A DNA stretch of 64,000 nt from NCBI GenBank assembly GCA_944391325.1, contig CALXTC010000009.1, positions 1 through 64,000 of the forward strand. Direction: 5' to 3'. A model generated the notes under the pieces. The model was not told the DNA's origin and searched no databases. It worked only from the letters and a program-made list of their open reading frames with translations. The translations under genes were made by a program, and so were the position numbers. Positions 1 to 8,032 of this stretch are shown one piece after another. Position 1 is the first letter of the stretch; every line of letters begins with the position of its first letter. The DNA is from an uncultured Candidatus Saccharibacteria bacterium. GTDB lineage: Bacteria; Patescibacteriota; Saccharimonadia; Saccharimonadales; Saccharimonadaceae.

Positions 1-125
1 ACGGGAGCAACACCGTTTAGGTCAAAGTTGATGGTGAGGGCGTTGGCGGGAAGAACGCCTAGGGTTAATGCTGTGACTAGACCAGTCACAGCAATAGTTG
101 CTTTGATGAGGGGAGTGTGTTTCAT
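1..125 (-). CDS. Exported protein, N-terminal part only
   Basis: The reading frame is open from an ATG at 125 to the left edge, so only about 41 residues are present. They form a classic signal peptide: MKHTPLIK start, a hydrophobic core (IAVTGLVTALTLGVL) and a PANA cleavage-type site, followed by the mature start LTINFDLNG. No Shine-Dalgarno motif is visible before the ATG. The product is exported by Sec. Its function cannot be told because the mature protein lies outside the window. Confidence 0.6.
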   Translation of the reverse strand, partial: MKHTPLIKATIAVTGLVTALTLGVLPANALTINFDLNGVAP

Positions 126-234
126 GGAGTGTTTGTGTTTTGATTAGGTTATTAATACCGTAATGATATCACACTTCGAGAATTATAACCAAAACACTTT
201 ATCCCACTCAGGTATCGCTAACGTTATACATACG

Positions 235-429
235 TTACAACTGCTTAGTTAAATGCCAACCACCGCAAAATGAACAATGATAAACCTTCAGACGCAGCCC
301 CTGGTTGGCAAACAACAATTCCTGCTGGTCGGCTACCTCTCTAGCCTCACGTTCAGAATTATAGCGATTTTTACCGCAGGAACGTCGTGTTGGTGCTGGT
401 ATAAACGGCTTCGTCTTGTGCCTAGCCAT
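235..429 (-). CDS. Small zinc-ribbon-like protein (64 aa)
   Basis: A small basic protein with an N-terminal CGKNRYNSEREA segment and a C-terminal CSFCGGWHL segment. The CxxC plus a nearby His and the upstream Cys could form one zinc site. Its ATG overlaps the trxB stop by one base (TAATG), so it is probably translated by coupling to trxB. The function is unknown. The overlap and the conserved-looking Cys/His pattern make a real gene likely despite its length. Confidence 0.6.
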   Translation of the reverse strand: MARHKTKPFIPAPTRRSCGKNRYNSEREAREVADQQELLFANQGLRLKVYHCSFCGGWHLTKQL

Positions 430-1358
430 TATTTAATGCCTCGTAGGTACTTGCCAATTTGAATTGCCGCCATCGCTCCGTCACCAGCCGCACTAACAAT
501 CTGCTTTACTGCACCAGATCGCACATCCCCCGCCGCCCATACGCCAGCCATAGTGGTCATCAAATTATCATCAACCTTGATTAGACCAGTTTCAGTCAGC
601 TCGATTGACGTGGCCTGCAGAAAGCCCGTATTAGGTGTCGACCCAGCAAATACAAATATCCCATCGCAATCTATTCGACGTTCATTATTATCATCAGTTA
701 TTCGAACGCCAATAACCTGGTCGTTCGTGCCAATAATCTCGATCGGTCGCCACCCCTCCATGAGGGTTATTTTGCCGTCATTGATAGCCTGCTGCAACTG
801 GTCTTTTAAAATTTGGTCAGCCTTAATCCAACTGCGCACCAGCATCGTAATATGCCTAGCAAATCTAGTTAGGAATAATGCCTCTTGGACAGCCGAGTTA
901 GCCCCACCGACCGTCACTAATTCTTTATCACGATATAACGCCCCATCGCATGTTGCGCAATAATGCACACCACGACCATAATATTCTGCCTCGCCCGGAA
1001 TGTTTAAGTGACGATAGCTCGACCCAGTTGCAATTAAAACTGCCCTGGCCACCATCTGGCCACTATCGGTCGTTACAACAATATCATCATCAGCCCTAGC
1101 TAAACCAGTTGCCTCAGCAAATTTAATTACAGCCCCAAACCGACGAGCCTGCGACTCGAAATCCTGGGCCAACGTCATTCCCTCGACCCCATCGGCAAAA
1201 CCTGGATAATTATCTATGCGGTCAATAGTTGCCACCTGTCCGCCAATTAGTTGCTTTTCTAGCACTAACGTCTTTAAACCCTCCCGACCAGCATAAACAG
1301 CCGCCGTCAGGGCGCTAGGGCCAGCCCCAATAATCACCAAATCCCAGACATCGTTCAT
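429..1358 (-). CDS. trxB: Thioredoxin reductase (NADPH)
   Basis: A 309-residue protein of normal family length. The FAD-binding GAGPSALTAA is at residues 11-20, the redox pair CATC at 134-137, the NADP-binding GGANSAVQEA loop follows, and a C-terminal FAD motif (AAGDVRSG) is present. It transfers electrons from NADPH through FAD and the CxxC pair to thioredoxin in the cytoplasm. The start ATG lies six bases after a TATAAT box with no Shine-Dalgarno site, so the mRNA is predicted to be leaderless. A 64-residue zinc-ribbon gene follows with a one-base overlap. Confidence 0.95.
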   Translation of the reverse strand: MNDVWDLVIIGAGPSALTAAVYAGREGLKTLVLEKQLIGGQVATIDRIDNYPGFADGVEGMTLAQDFESQARRFGAVIKFAEATGLARADDDIVVTTDSGQMVARAVLIATGSSYRHLNIPGEAEYYGRGVHYCATCDGALYRDKELVTVGGANSAVQEALFLTRFARHITMLVRSWIKADQILKDQLQQAINDGKITLMEGWRPIEIIGTNDQVIGVRITDDNNERRIDCDGIFVFAGSTPNTGFLQATSIELTETGLIKVDDNLMTTMAGVWAAGDVRSGAVKQIVSAAGDGAMAAIQIGKYLRGIK

Positions 1359-1364
1359 AATGAC

Positions 1365-1370
1365 ATTATA
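1365..1370 (-). promoter_or_regulatory. -10 box of trxB, leaderless type
   Basis: TATAAT on the minus strand, then six bases (GTCATT), then the trxB ATG. With usual spacing, transcription would begin at the A of the start codon. A weak ATGACC lies 18 bases further upstream. Confidence 0.6.
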
Positions 1371-1376
1371 CCAACC

Positions 1377-3113
1377 CTATTGACGCTTGGTCATAATCAA
1401 CACAAGGTGTGGCGGTAAAGTAATCTGCATGCCAGCATTTACATACGGCAACTCTAATTCCGAAAAATCTGATGAGTAACCTTTCCACGATGAATTGAAC
1501 TTCACCACCCAATCACCATATGGCAACGGCAACGTATAGTTCTTCCACTTGTAATTGCTAAAATTAATCAGCACAATTACGGGTTGGTCATTTTCATCGC
1601 CTCGCTGATACATCAGAACTCGGCAGTTTTCATCCTGCATTAGCACCCGAATATCGCCCGACATTAAACCGCCCGTGTCGCCATACTCATTTTTACGCAA
1701 GGCAATTAAATGACGATGAGCGTCGACAATACCGTGAAACTTATTGGCATTATCCCAGTCCAACGAGTTCCACTCATTAAAGTCTTCGCCCTGCAGAAAT
1801 TCAGATCCTGCCAGCAACATTGGAATACCAGGAGTGGTTAGCGCAATAGCCGAACACAATATAGCAATACGCCTAGCACCAACACTATGCGTGTCTGGCA
1901 CAGCCATAGCCACAATGCGTTCGTTGCCGTTTGCTGCCGTATCATGACTATCCGAAAAGACGATTCGCTGATGCCAATCGCCATTAAAACTCTGCCCCTG
2001 GACATTGATCAGGTTTTGTAAACCAACAGGCTCGTTACCAACTCTCAATGCACCACGGATAACGTGCGGCAAGCCCAAATCCCACTGGCTATCAAAACCA
2101 GCTCCACCATAAATTTGAGCGTTAGTAATTTGACTATTACCAGCACAATCCTCGGCAATCACTAAGGCATCGGGCTTAATTTTGTGTGCCCGATTATTAA
2201 TATCCATCATTAAGCGCCAAGCATCAGGGATATCATGGGCAGGGTCATTATTGTGGCCAGCAGTATTACGCATATAAATCGTACTATCCAGTCGAAACCC
2301 ATCAACATGATATTCATTTAGCCACATCGACACGTTGTCTAAAATAAAATCACGCACCTCAGGCCGACCATAGTCTGGCCTAGCACCCCACGGTGTATCG
2401 CCCCGATCGTCATTGTAAAAATATATGCCACCACGGTCATTCTCGTACCAACCATCAAATTGCCATAACGTCGCCTTGGGACCAAAGTGGTTATAGACGA
2501 CATCCAGGATCACCGCCAGACCACGACGATGTGCCTCGCGGACAAATTTCTTTAATCCATAGCCACCGCCGTAACTATTTTCAACAGAATACAAGGCACT
2601 TGGTGCGTAGCCCCAACCATAACTAGTCGCCATCGAGGTTATTGGCATTAACTCAATAGTCGTCACCCCCAAATCACGCAGGTAATCTAGCTTACCAATG
2701 GCTGTATGGAAATTGCCCGACGTTGCTGGATCAGGACGAACAAAAGTCCCAATATGTATCTCGTATAGCACCTGTTTATCGAGTGGCACCATGTCCACCT
2801 TTTCTAGACCCTCCCAATCAAAGTGGCCATCCGAGATAATACCTGCTCCATCGTCGCTATCAGTTAGCGCCCTAGCCCGTGGATCATTTAGATACCTGAC
2901 AACACCGTCATAACCCTTAATCTGATACTTGTAGCCATGTCCCGCCTCAACATCATCCACCTTGACTTCCCAGATGCCAGTTTCGTTATCTTTCGCCATG
3001 GCAATTGGTTGCCACTTGGAAAAATCACCAATAACCGACACTTCCTGAGCAAATGGTGCCCATACACGAAAGATGGCATAGCTTTCAAATAATTCCACCC
3101 CTAGCTTGCTCAT
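1377..3113 (-). CDS. GH13 alpha-glucan enzyme, branching enzyme / trehalohydrolase-like
   Basis: A 578-residue protein. An N-terminal CBM48/E-set domain (about 1-95, with VWAPFAQEVSVIGDFSKW) precedes a GH13 TIM barrel. The catalytic set is intact: nucleophile Asp276 in DGFRLDS, acid/base Glu321 in IAEDCAG and Asp391 in SDSHD. VILDVVYNHFG is the conserved region I. A C-terminal beta domain closes the protein. The layout fits GlgB or maltooligosyl-trehalose trehalohydrolase, and sequence alone does not decide between them. It is cytoplasmic, acting on alpha-1,4-glucan. The start ATG lies ten bases after a TAAAAT box and no Shine-Dalgarno site is seen. Confidence 0.85.
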   Translation of the reverse strand: MSKLGVELFESYAIFRVWAPFAQEVSVIGDFSKWQPIAMAKDNETGIWEVKVDDVEAGHGYKYQIKGYDGVVRYLNDPRARALTDSDDGAGIISDGHFDWEGLEKVDMVPLDKQVLYEIHIGTFVRPDPATSGNFHTAIGKLDYLRDLGVTTIELMPITSMATSYGWGYAPSALYSVENSYGGGYGLKKFVREAHRRGLAVILDVVYNHFGPKATLWQFDGWYENDRGGIYFYNDDRGDTPWGARPDYGRPEVRDFILDNVSMWLNEYHVDGFRLDSTIYMRNTAGHNNDPAHDIPDAWRLMMDINNRAHKIKPDALVIAEDCAGNSQITNAQIYGGAGFDSQWDLGLPHVIRGALRVGNEPVGLQNLINVQGQSFNGDWHQRIVFSDSHDTAANGNERIVAMAVPDTHSVGARRIAILCSAIALTTPGIPMLLAGSEFLQGEDFNEWNSLDWDNANKFHGIVDAHRHLIALRKNEYGDTGGLMSGDIRVLMQDENCRVLMYQRGDENDQPVIVLINFSNYKWKNYTLPLPYGDWVVKFNSSWKGYSSDFSELELPYVNAGMQITLPPHLVLIMTKRQ

Positions 3114-3143
3114 GTTGTTTTCTATTTTACCATAAGCAATTTA

Positions 3144-4052
3144 TTAGATGTCTTCGCACCACTCCGAGCCGTTACACCAATTATCACCCGAATCAATGTA
3201 GTGAGTATCATCGTGAACTAGAATGGTTTCCCGGGATCTATCCAGATAAAGTTGTCGACTACCCCTGCTGCCCTTAGTCAGTTTGATTATCGGATCACTC
3301 TTGTCAATTACAATGGTGCCAACCCTAGTGGTTCCACGATGTTCCATATACGTGCCATCACCCTCGCCACACTCTTCGCCAAATCCAACATCAATACGAC
3401 GTACAGTAGACGAAACGACATGGGGCGGAAACTCGCCTCCAGTACATTCAGCATACGCCGGCTGACTTAGATAATATGTATACACATAGGCCGTTGGAGT
3501 TTCCTGGATTGTCGACAGCAATTGTTCGGTGTCATTCCCCCTGTTACCAACATTGGCATAATTAGAATAATGCATCAGGTAGTCCAGCATCTGCTTTAGC
3601 CAGTACCCACTTCGTATATTGCTGATTTCATACTCGCAATAGCGCTCTTCTTCGTTACAATTCTGCCCACCACCGGGAATTACTTGATCATGAATGACCT
3701 CGTCAACATTATCACCAGTTAGCGGCGCATAAGTCGCCTCGGCAATAGTCAATCTATCATCATCAGTTAGGCAACGTATATCTGGATCGTAGGCGGATTT
3801 TAACGATTCGTCACTGGCTATATTCTCCGCAGTGCAAACTTGATACATAGTCAAGCCACGTGGAGCCAGTTTCTCTAACTTGGCACGTCTAGATAAGTTT
3901 ACACTAACAATTACCGCGGCAACTATCACCGCTGCCAAAACAACTGCCGCCACGCTCAGCTTTATGATGAAAGATTTTTGGTTGGCCAGTCCACCTTTAG
4001 TGGCGACAACATTCTTAGCTCCCTGATTATTTGTTAATCTGCCCATCGTCAT
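3144..4052 (-). CDS. Membrane-anchored cysteine-containing surface protein, paralog A
   Basis: A 302-residue protein with a short cytoplasmic N-terminus, one membrane helix (about residues 28-52, rich in Ala and Val) and a long outside domain with several Cys. It shares with the preceding gene product a run of motifs: VRCL/IRCL-x-DDD near the N-terminus, YTYYLSQP, a Gly-Tyr/Met-x-E-x-RG-x-T-x-VG segment, a lysine-rich strand and LVHDxxH near the C-terminus. It overlaps that gene by 26 bases, so the two are one operon and arose by duplication. The family is not recognised. ATG at 4052 or 4046 could be used. Confidence 0.75.
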   Translation of the reverse strand: MTMGRLTNNQGAKNVVATKGGLANQKSFIIKLSVAAVVLAAVIVAAVIVSVNLSRRAKLEKLAPRGLTMYQVCTAENIASDESLKSAYDPDIRCLTDDDRLTIAEATYAPLTGDNVDEVIHDQVIPGGGQNCNEEERYCEYEISNIRSGYWLKQMLDYLMHYSNYANVGNRGNDTEQLLSTIQETPTAYVYTYYLSQPAYAECTGGEFPPHVVSSTVRRIDVGFGEECGEGDGTYMEHRGTTRVGTIVIDKSDPIIKLTKGSRGSRQLYLDRSRETILVHDDTHYIDSGDNWCNGSEWCEDI

Positions 4053-4878
4053 AGCCCAGATAGTCTAAATTATGGTCAGCATCATGCACTAATGTCGCAA
4101 CATAATTATCGTCAACATCTAGGTTTGTGCCTGCCTTATTTAGCTTTACTTCCATATCATCTTTATTAATCTTCAACTCGCCAACTATCGTAAGGCCACG
4201 CGATTCCCTATAGACGCCACCCTCGGGCTGATCGCATTGGCCACCAACCTCAACCTCGTATGATGGCTGAACAATGCAGTTCAGCCCCTTAGGGCAACTA
4301 TAATAACAAGCCGCACTTATCGGCTGATTAACATAGAATGTATAGATATAATCAGAACCGTCATCTGTTATAGTCGACGCCAACTGAGTAGCTACCGGAT
4401 ACGAACTCATCACGCTACTATTAGTGCTCAAACTATGGTCCAGAAAGCGCTTTAAATCTCTGGCGTTGTTGACATCAATATGCCCACCACCATGTTCATC
4501 TTTGACTAATTTGCCATCAGCCTCGTCATTTGTCATTGGGTCATAGTTCGCCTCTCGAATAATTGCGATATCATCATCGTTTAGGCAACGAACGTTATCC
4601 GTTGCGCCACCTGTACCCTCGTTTACATTACCATCATCACAAACAGCATATTCCTTTAACTCGTAATAACTAACACGCCAATCATCCGCCGTTTTGCCAC
4701 GTTCGGATTCTAGGTTTAGACGAACACAAACAACTATTGTTGTAATGATAAGCGTCGCCAACAATAATCCAAAGATTAATTTGAATGGCCAAGACAGGCC
4801 ACAACGGCATGCAGTGTTTCTACTATCTGTTTTCTGCAATCGCTTCTTGTCTTTATCCTGTTGTTTGTTCTGTTTCAT
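4027..4878 (-). CDS. Membrane-anchored cysteine-containing surface protein, paralog B
   Basis: A 283-residue protein: about 35 basic cytoplasmic residues, one membrane helix (LIFGLLLATLIITTIVVCV) and an outside domain with several Cys. I chose the ATG at 4878 because AGGAG stands seven bases before it. The longer open frame upstream runs through the tRNA-Gln gene and is not real. An extended -10 (TGCTATAAT, box at 4906-4911) lies upstream. It is the sister of the next gene (3144-4052), and both probably face the cell surface with disulfides. No known domain was recognised. Confidence 0.75.
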   Translation of the reverse strand: MKQNKQQDKDKKRLQKTDSRNTACRCGLSWPFKLIFGLLLATLIITTIVVCVRLNLESERGKTADDWRVSYYELKEYAVCDDGNVNEGTGGATDNVRCLNDDDIAIIREANYDPMTNDEADGKLVKDEHGGGHIDVNNARDLKRFLDHSLSTNSSVMSSYPVATQLASTITDDGSDYIYTFYVNQPISAACYYSCPKGLNCIVQPSYEVEVGGQCDQPEGGVYRESRGLTIVGELKINKDDMEVKLNKAGTNLDVDDNYVATLVHDADHNLDYLGYDDGQINK

Positions 4879-4932
4879 GCCCACTCCTAGCTTAGATATA
4901 AACGTATTATAGCAAACTTTCAGGTTAAATTG

Positions 4933-4961
4933 TTGACAATAATCCACTAGGGTCATATAAT
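4933..4961 (+). promoter_or_regulatory. Promoter of tRNA-Gln
   Basis: A consensus promoter: TTGACA (4933-4938), 17-base spacer, TATAAT (4956-4961). The tRNA starts 12 bases downstream. Confidence 0.85.
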
Positions 4962-4972
4962 GATAATCGTCT

Positions 4973-5046
4973 TGGGGATTGGCCAAGCGGTAAGGCAACG
5001 GGTTCTGGTCCCGTGATCGGGGGTTCGAATCCCTCATCCCCAGCCA
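4973..5046 (+). tRNA. tRNA-Gln (CTG), CCA encoded
   Basis: The cloverleaf closes fully: acceptor TGGGGAT pairs with ATCCCCA, the anticodon stem is ACGGG/CCCGT around loop TTCTGGT (anticodon CTG at 5005-5007), and the T-arm carries TTCGAAT. Discriminator G and CCA are in the DNA. The gene marks the left edge of the AT-rich defence island. Confidence 0.97.
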
Positions 5047-5129
5047 AGAAATATAGGTCTGATTTTTGCTTCAATTCTCCCTGTAAATCGTTGTTAAGTC
5101 CCTAGTCGATAATTGGGACTCATTTTTGA

Positions 5130-5274
5130 CAGTTCTCTAATTTAGAAGTAAGTCGAGATACAGTATTGACTTGGATAGATAATAAATCTGCTTGCCACAA
5201 AAATGGGCAGACTTTGGAAATTTGATATCAGTGAAGTTGATGCCCGCTTAGGCAAAATCAGACGGTGCTGCTGA
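5130..5274 (+). pseudogene. Broken excisionase-like HTH DNA-binding gene
   Basis: Two adjacent frames together spell the common small HTH protein of the excisionase/MerR-like type. Frame one (5130-5206) reads LEVSRDTVLTWIDNKS and frame two (from ATG 5203, stop at 5272) reads KMGRLWKFDISEVDARL. The join is at a run of five A (5199-5203); one A fewer would restore a continuous HKMGRLWKF. The N-terminus before LEVSRDTV is missing and the frame begins after a TGA at 5127. Such HTH proteins usually sit at the head of defence or restriction operons, which fits the DUF2075 gene just downstream. Confidence 0.65.
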
Positions 5275-5296
5275 TAAATAAATGAGGGAGATTACT

Positions 5297-7273
5297 ATGC
5301 GTAATTTAAAAACATATTATTCTGCAAGTGTTAAGGAATTTTTAAATCATTCAGACAACTACATACTAGGTGTTATCCACTCAAATGACATTTCCGCCGA
5401 AACTACTATTCAGCAAAATAACACCTGGAGTCAGGAAATCCAAATTTTAAAAGAACAGCTCAAAAGTTTTGCCGAAGGACGTATATTGTTTGAATATACA
5501 ATACCTAGAATGGGTAAAAGAGTTGATGCAGTATTACTATATAAAAATATTGTTTTTTTGTTTGAGTTTAAGTGTGGGGATGGCGAATATCGCAGTTCTA
5601 CATACGACCAAGTATACGATTATGCTCTTGATTTACGTAATTTTCAAAAAGAAAGTCATAATAAATTACTTGTTCCAATTATGATTTCAACTGCTGCACC
5701 TAAGGTTGAAAATAATATTGTTGAAAATGAAAGAATCATTAAGCCTCTTCGTTGTAACGCTGCAAATATCGCAGAAACAATACGCAAAGTTGCCACGGAA
5801 TTCTGCGAGCCGCAATTTGACTATTTAAAATGGGAAAACTCTGAATATCTGCCGACGCCAACCATTGTTGAAGCTGCGCAGGCTTTGTATAGGGGGCACA
5901 ATGTTCACGATATTACAAGAAACGACGCAGGGGCTGAAAATTTAACGATTACCACAAATGAAATTAACAAGATAATCGAATACAGTAAGCAAAATCACAA
6001 AAAGTCAATTTGTTTTGTAACCGGTGTACCGGGTGCTGGAAAAACTTTAGTTGGTCTCAACATTGCGATCGAACGTTCAAATGCACAAAAAGGTGAGCAC
6101 GCTGTTTTTCTCTCTGGCAATTATCCTCTTGTTACCGTCTTACAAGAAGCCCTAGCAAGAGATAAGATTGAGCAAGAAAAACTACGTGGTAATATATTGT
6201 CAAAAAAAGATGCTTTGCGTAACACATCTGCATTTATTCAAATTATACATAAGTACAGAGATTCATTTGTTGGCAACACTACTATTCCTCCAGAACGAGT
6301 TGCTATTTTCGATGAATCGCAGCGCGCTTGGACTCATGAAATGATCTCAAAATTTATGTCCACTAAAAAGGGGGTTCCTAATTTTGAATATAGCGAGCCG
6401 GAATTTTTAATTAGCACAATGGATCGCCATAAGGATTGGGCCGTCATTATTTGCCTTGTCGGCGGAGGGCAAGAAATTAATACAGGTGAAGCTGGCTTGC
6501 CTGAATGGTTTGATTCTTTACGACGTGCATTTCCTGAATGGGATGTATATGTCGCACCCGAGCTGAATGATAATGAGTATCTCCGTGGACGTAGTTGGTC
6601 TGATATGATTTCTAATCTACACACCCACCAACGCAACAACTTACATCTTTCTACATCGATACGTTCATTTAGGACTCCTGATTTGGCGGCCTTTGTCAAA
6701 GCAATATTAGATGTTAACATTACTGATTCAATAACTTTGTTCAATTCTATCAAGGATAAATATCCAATTGTTCTTACACGAGATTTAACTGCCGCAAAAA
6801 AATGGGTAAGAAATCACTGTCAAGGAACTACTCGATACGGATTACTCGCAAGTAGCGGCGGGTTACGATTAAAGCCAGAAGGCATTTTCGTAAAAAACGA
6901 AATATCTGTTGAAAATTGGTTTTTAAACGGCAAGGACGATGTCCGTTCAAGTTATGCTTTAGAGGATGTGGTAACAGAATTTGATATTCAAGGCCTTGAA
7001 CTTGATTACTCTATAGTTGCGTGGGATGCTGATTTTCGTTTTAATGGACAAAATTGGACGTATAACAGTTTTGTTGGAAACAAATGGAATACAATTCGCT
7101 CTGATGAAAAACGTTTATACCTAAAAAACGCTTATCGTGTATTGTTAACACGAGCACGTCAAGGAATGGCTATTTTTATTCCTCGAGGTGACGACAAAGA
7201 CGCCACAAGAAAATGTGAATATTATGATAAAACATATACATATTTAAAAAGCTTTGGTATTAGTGAAATTTAA
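5297..7273 (+). CDS. DUF2075 / Schlafen-3-like P-loop protein with PD-(D/E)XK-like N-terminus
   Basis: A 658-residue protein. The start at 5297 is chosen because GAGGGAG stands seven bases before it; an ATG at 5282 has no such site. The N-terminal region has a nuclease-like pattern, Asp77 then Glu90-Phe-Lys92 (RVDAVLLYKNIVFLFEFK). The helicase-like core has Walker A GVPGAGKT (243-250), Walker B FDESQ (Asp339-Glu340) and a late RVLLTRARQGM segment typical of UvrD/Schlafen helicase motif VI. Such proteins are associated with defence islands. The gene is AT-rich compared with its neighbours, lies beside a tRNA and follows a broken HTH gene. Nuclease activity is inferred from motifs only. Confidence 0.8.
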   Translation: MRNLKTYYSASVKEFLNHSDNYILGVIHSNDISAETTIQQNNTWSQEIQILKEQLKSFAEGRILFEYTIPRMGKRVDAVLLYKNIVFLFEFKCGDGEYRSSTYDQVYDYALDLRNFQKESHNKLLVPIMISTAAPKVENNIVENERIIKPLRCNAANIAETIRKVATEFCEPQFDYLKWENSEYLPTPTIVEAAQALYRGHNVHDITRNDAGAENLTITTNEINKIIEYSKQNHKKSICFVTGVPGAGKTLVGLNIAIERSNAQKGEHAVFLSGNYPLVTVLQEALARDKIEQEKLRGNILSKKDALRNTSAFIQIIHKYRDSFVGNTTIPPERVAIFDESQRAWTHEMISKFMSTKKGVPNFEYSEPEFLISTMDRHKDWAVIICLVGGGQEINTGEAGLPEWFDSLRRAFPEWDVYVAPELNDNEYLRGRSWSDMISNLHTHQRNNLHLSTSIRSFRTPDLAAFVKAILDVNITDSITLFNSIKDKYPIVLTRDLTAAKKWVRNHCQGTTRYGLLASSGGLRLKPEGIFVKNEISVENWFLNGKDDVRSSYALEDVVTEFDIQGLELDYSIVAWDADFRFNGQNWTYNSFVGNKWNTIRSDEKRLYLKNAYRVLLTRARQGMAIFIPRGDDKDATRKCEYYDKTYTYLKSFGISEI

Positions 7274-7405
7274 CTAGCCGCAGGCCTAGCTTTATTGTTA
7301 CACTAAAACTAAGAACGTTCGGCAGGCATTTAAAACATACAGGCAAAACTAGCGTTGAATAAAAACGACGGCTCAATCATTAAAAGGGCGCCAGCAAGCC
7401 TGTTA

Positions 7406-7411
7406 TATAAT
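7406..7411 (+). promoter_or_regulatory. -10 box of darTG, leaderless type
   Basis: TATAAT, then six bases, then the darT ATG at 7418. This supports ATG 7418 rather than the upstream TTG at 7355, which would place the -10 box inside the coding region. Confidence 0.55.
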
Positions 7412-7417
7412 AGGCGT

Positions 7418-8032
7418 ATGGAAATAGATCGTTACGTCTATCATATGACTAGGGTTGAAAACCTAGATAGCATCCTGCGACTAGGACTACTATCACATAA
7501 TTTAAAAACCAAAAAGGGACTAAAAGATGTCGAGATAAGTAATCAAGACGTCTTAAAACATGACAAAATTATTTTTGGCAAGCACATTCACGACTATGTT
7601 CGCTTTTATCTCAACCCAAAGAACCCAATGTTGTTTTGGAATAAGTCAGAGCAGAAAAAGATCGCTATTATCAAGGTTGATATTATAGAATTAGCCAAGC
7701 AATATGGGCCAGACTGCCTCGTTATATCGGATGGTAACGCAGTCTCAAAGTCAACCAAATTTAAACTCATCAAAGACTTGAAGCCTGGTTTTCTCGACAT
7801 AGAGTGCATATATAACAAAAAAGGTCATTGGAATAACTACAATGAACAAGACGACACAGGGAAGCGAAAACGAAACGCCGAGCTGCTGCTAGACCAAGCA
7901 TTATTCCCTATCCAGAACGCCAGCGCGATAATCGTCATGACTGACGAATTAAAAGTACGGGTCGATGACATTGTCAGCAAGAACCGCACTCTCATAACTG
8001 TTGATGTTGATCCAAATAAGTACTTTCTATGA
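7418..8032 (+). CDS. darT: DarT-type DNA ADP-ribosyltransferase toxin (DUF4433)
   Basis: A 204-residue protein. The N-terminal YVYHMTRVENLDSILRLGLL is the NAD-binding HxT signature of DarT (His9, Thr11), and RNAELLL with Glu155 matches the catalytic glutamate region. Known DarT enzymes attach ADP-ribose from NAD to thymine or guanine in single-stranded DNA and stop replication. Its stop overlaps the start of the macrodomain gene as ATGA, the usual darTG layout. I chose ATG 7418 because a TATAAT box lies six bases before it. Both catalytic regions look intact, so the toxin is probably active. Confidence 0.88.
   Translation: MEIDRYVYHMTRVENLDSILRLGLLSHNLKTKKGLKDVEISNQDVLKHDKIIFGKHIHDYVRFYLNPKNPMLFWNKSEQKKIAIIKVDIIELAKQYGPDCLVISDGNAVSKSTKFKLIKDLKPGFLDIECIYNKKGHWNNYNEQDDTGKRKRNAELLLDQALFPIQNASAIIVMTDELKVRVDDIVSKNRTLITVDVDPNKYFL

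Noticed and set aside
4879-5037. N-terminal extension of the 4027 gene (53 further codons)
   Set aside because: It would be translated from inside tRNA-Gln and its promoter, and ATG 4878 has a good AGGAG site.
7355-7417. TTG start for darT 21 codons upstream
   Set aside because: The TATAAT promoter would lie inside the gene, there is no ribosome site, and the DarT domain starts right at ATG 7418.
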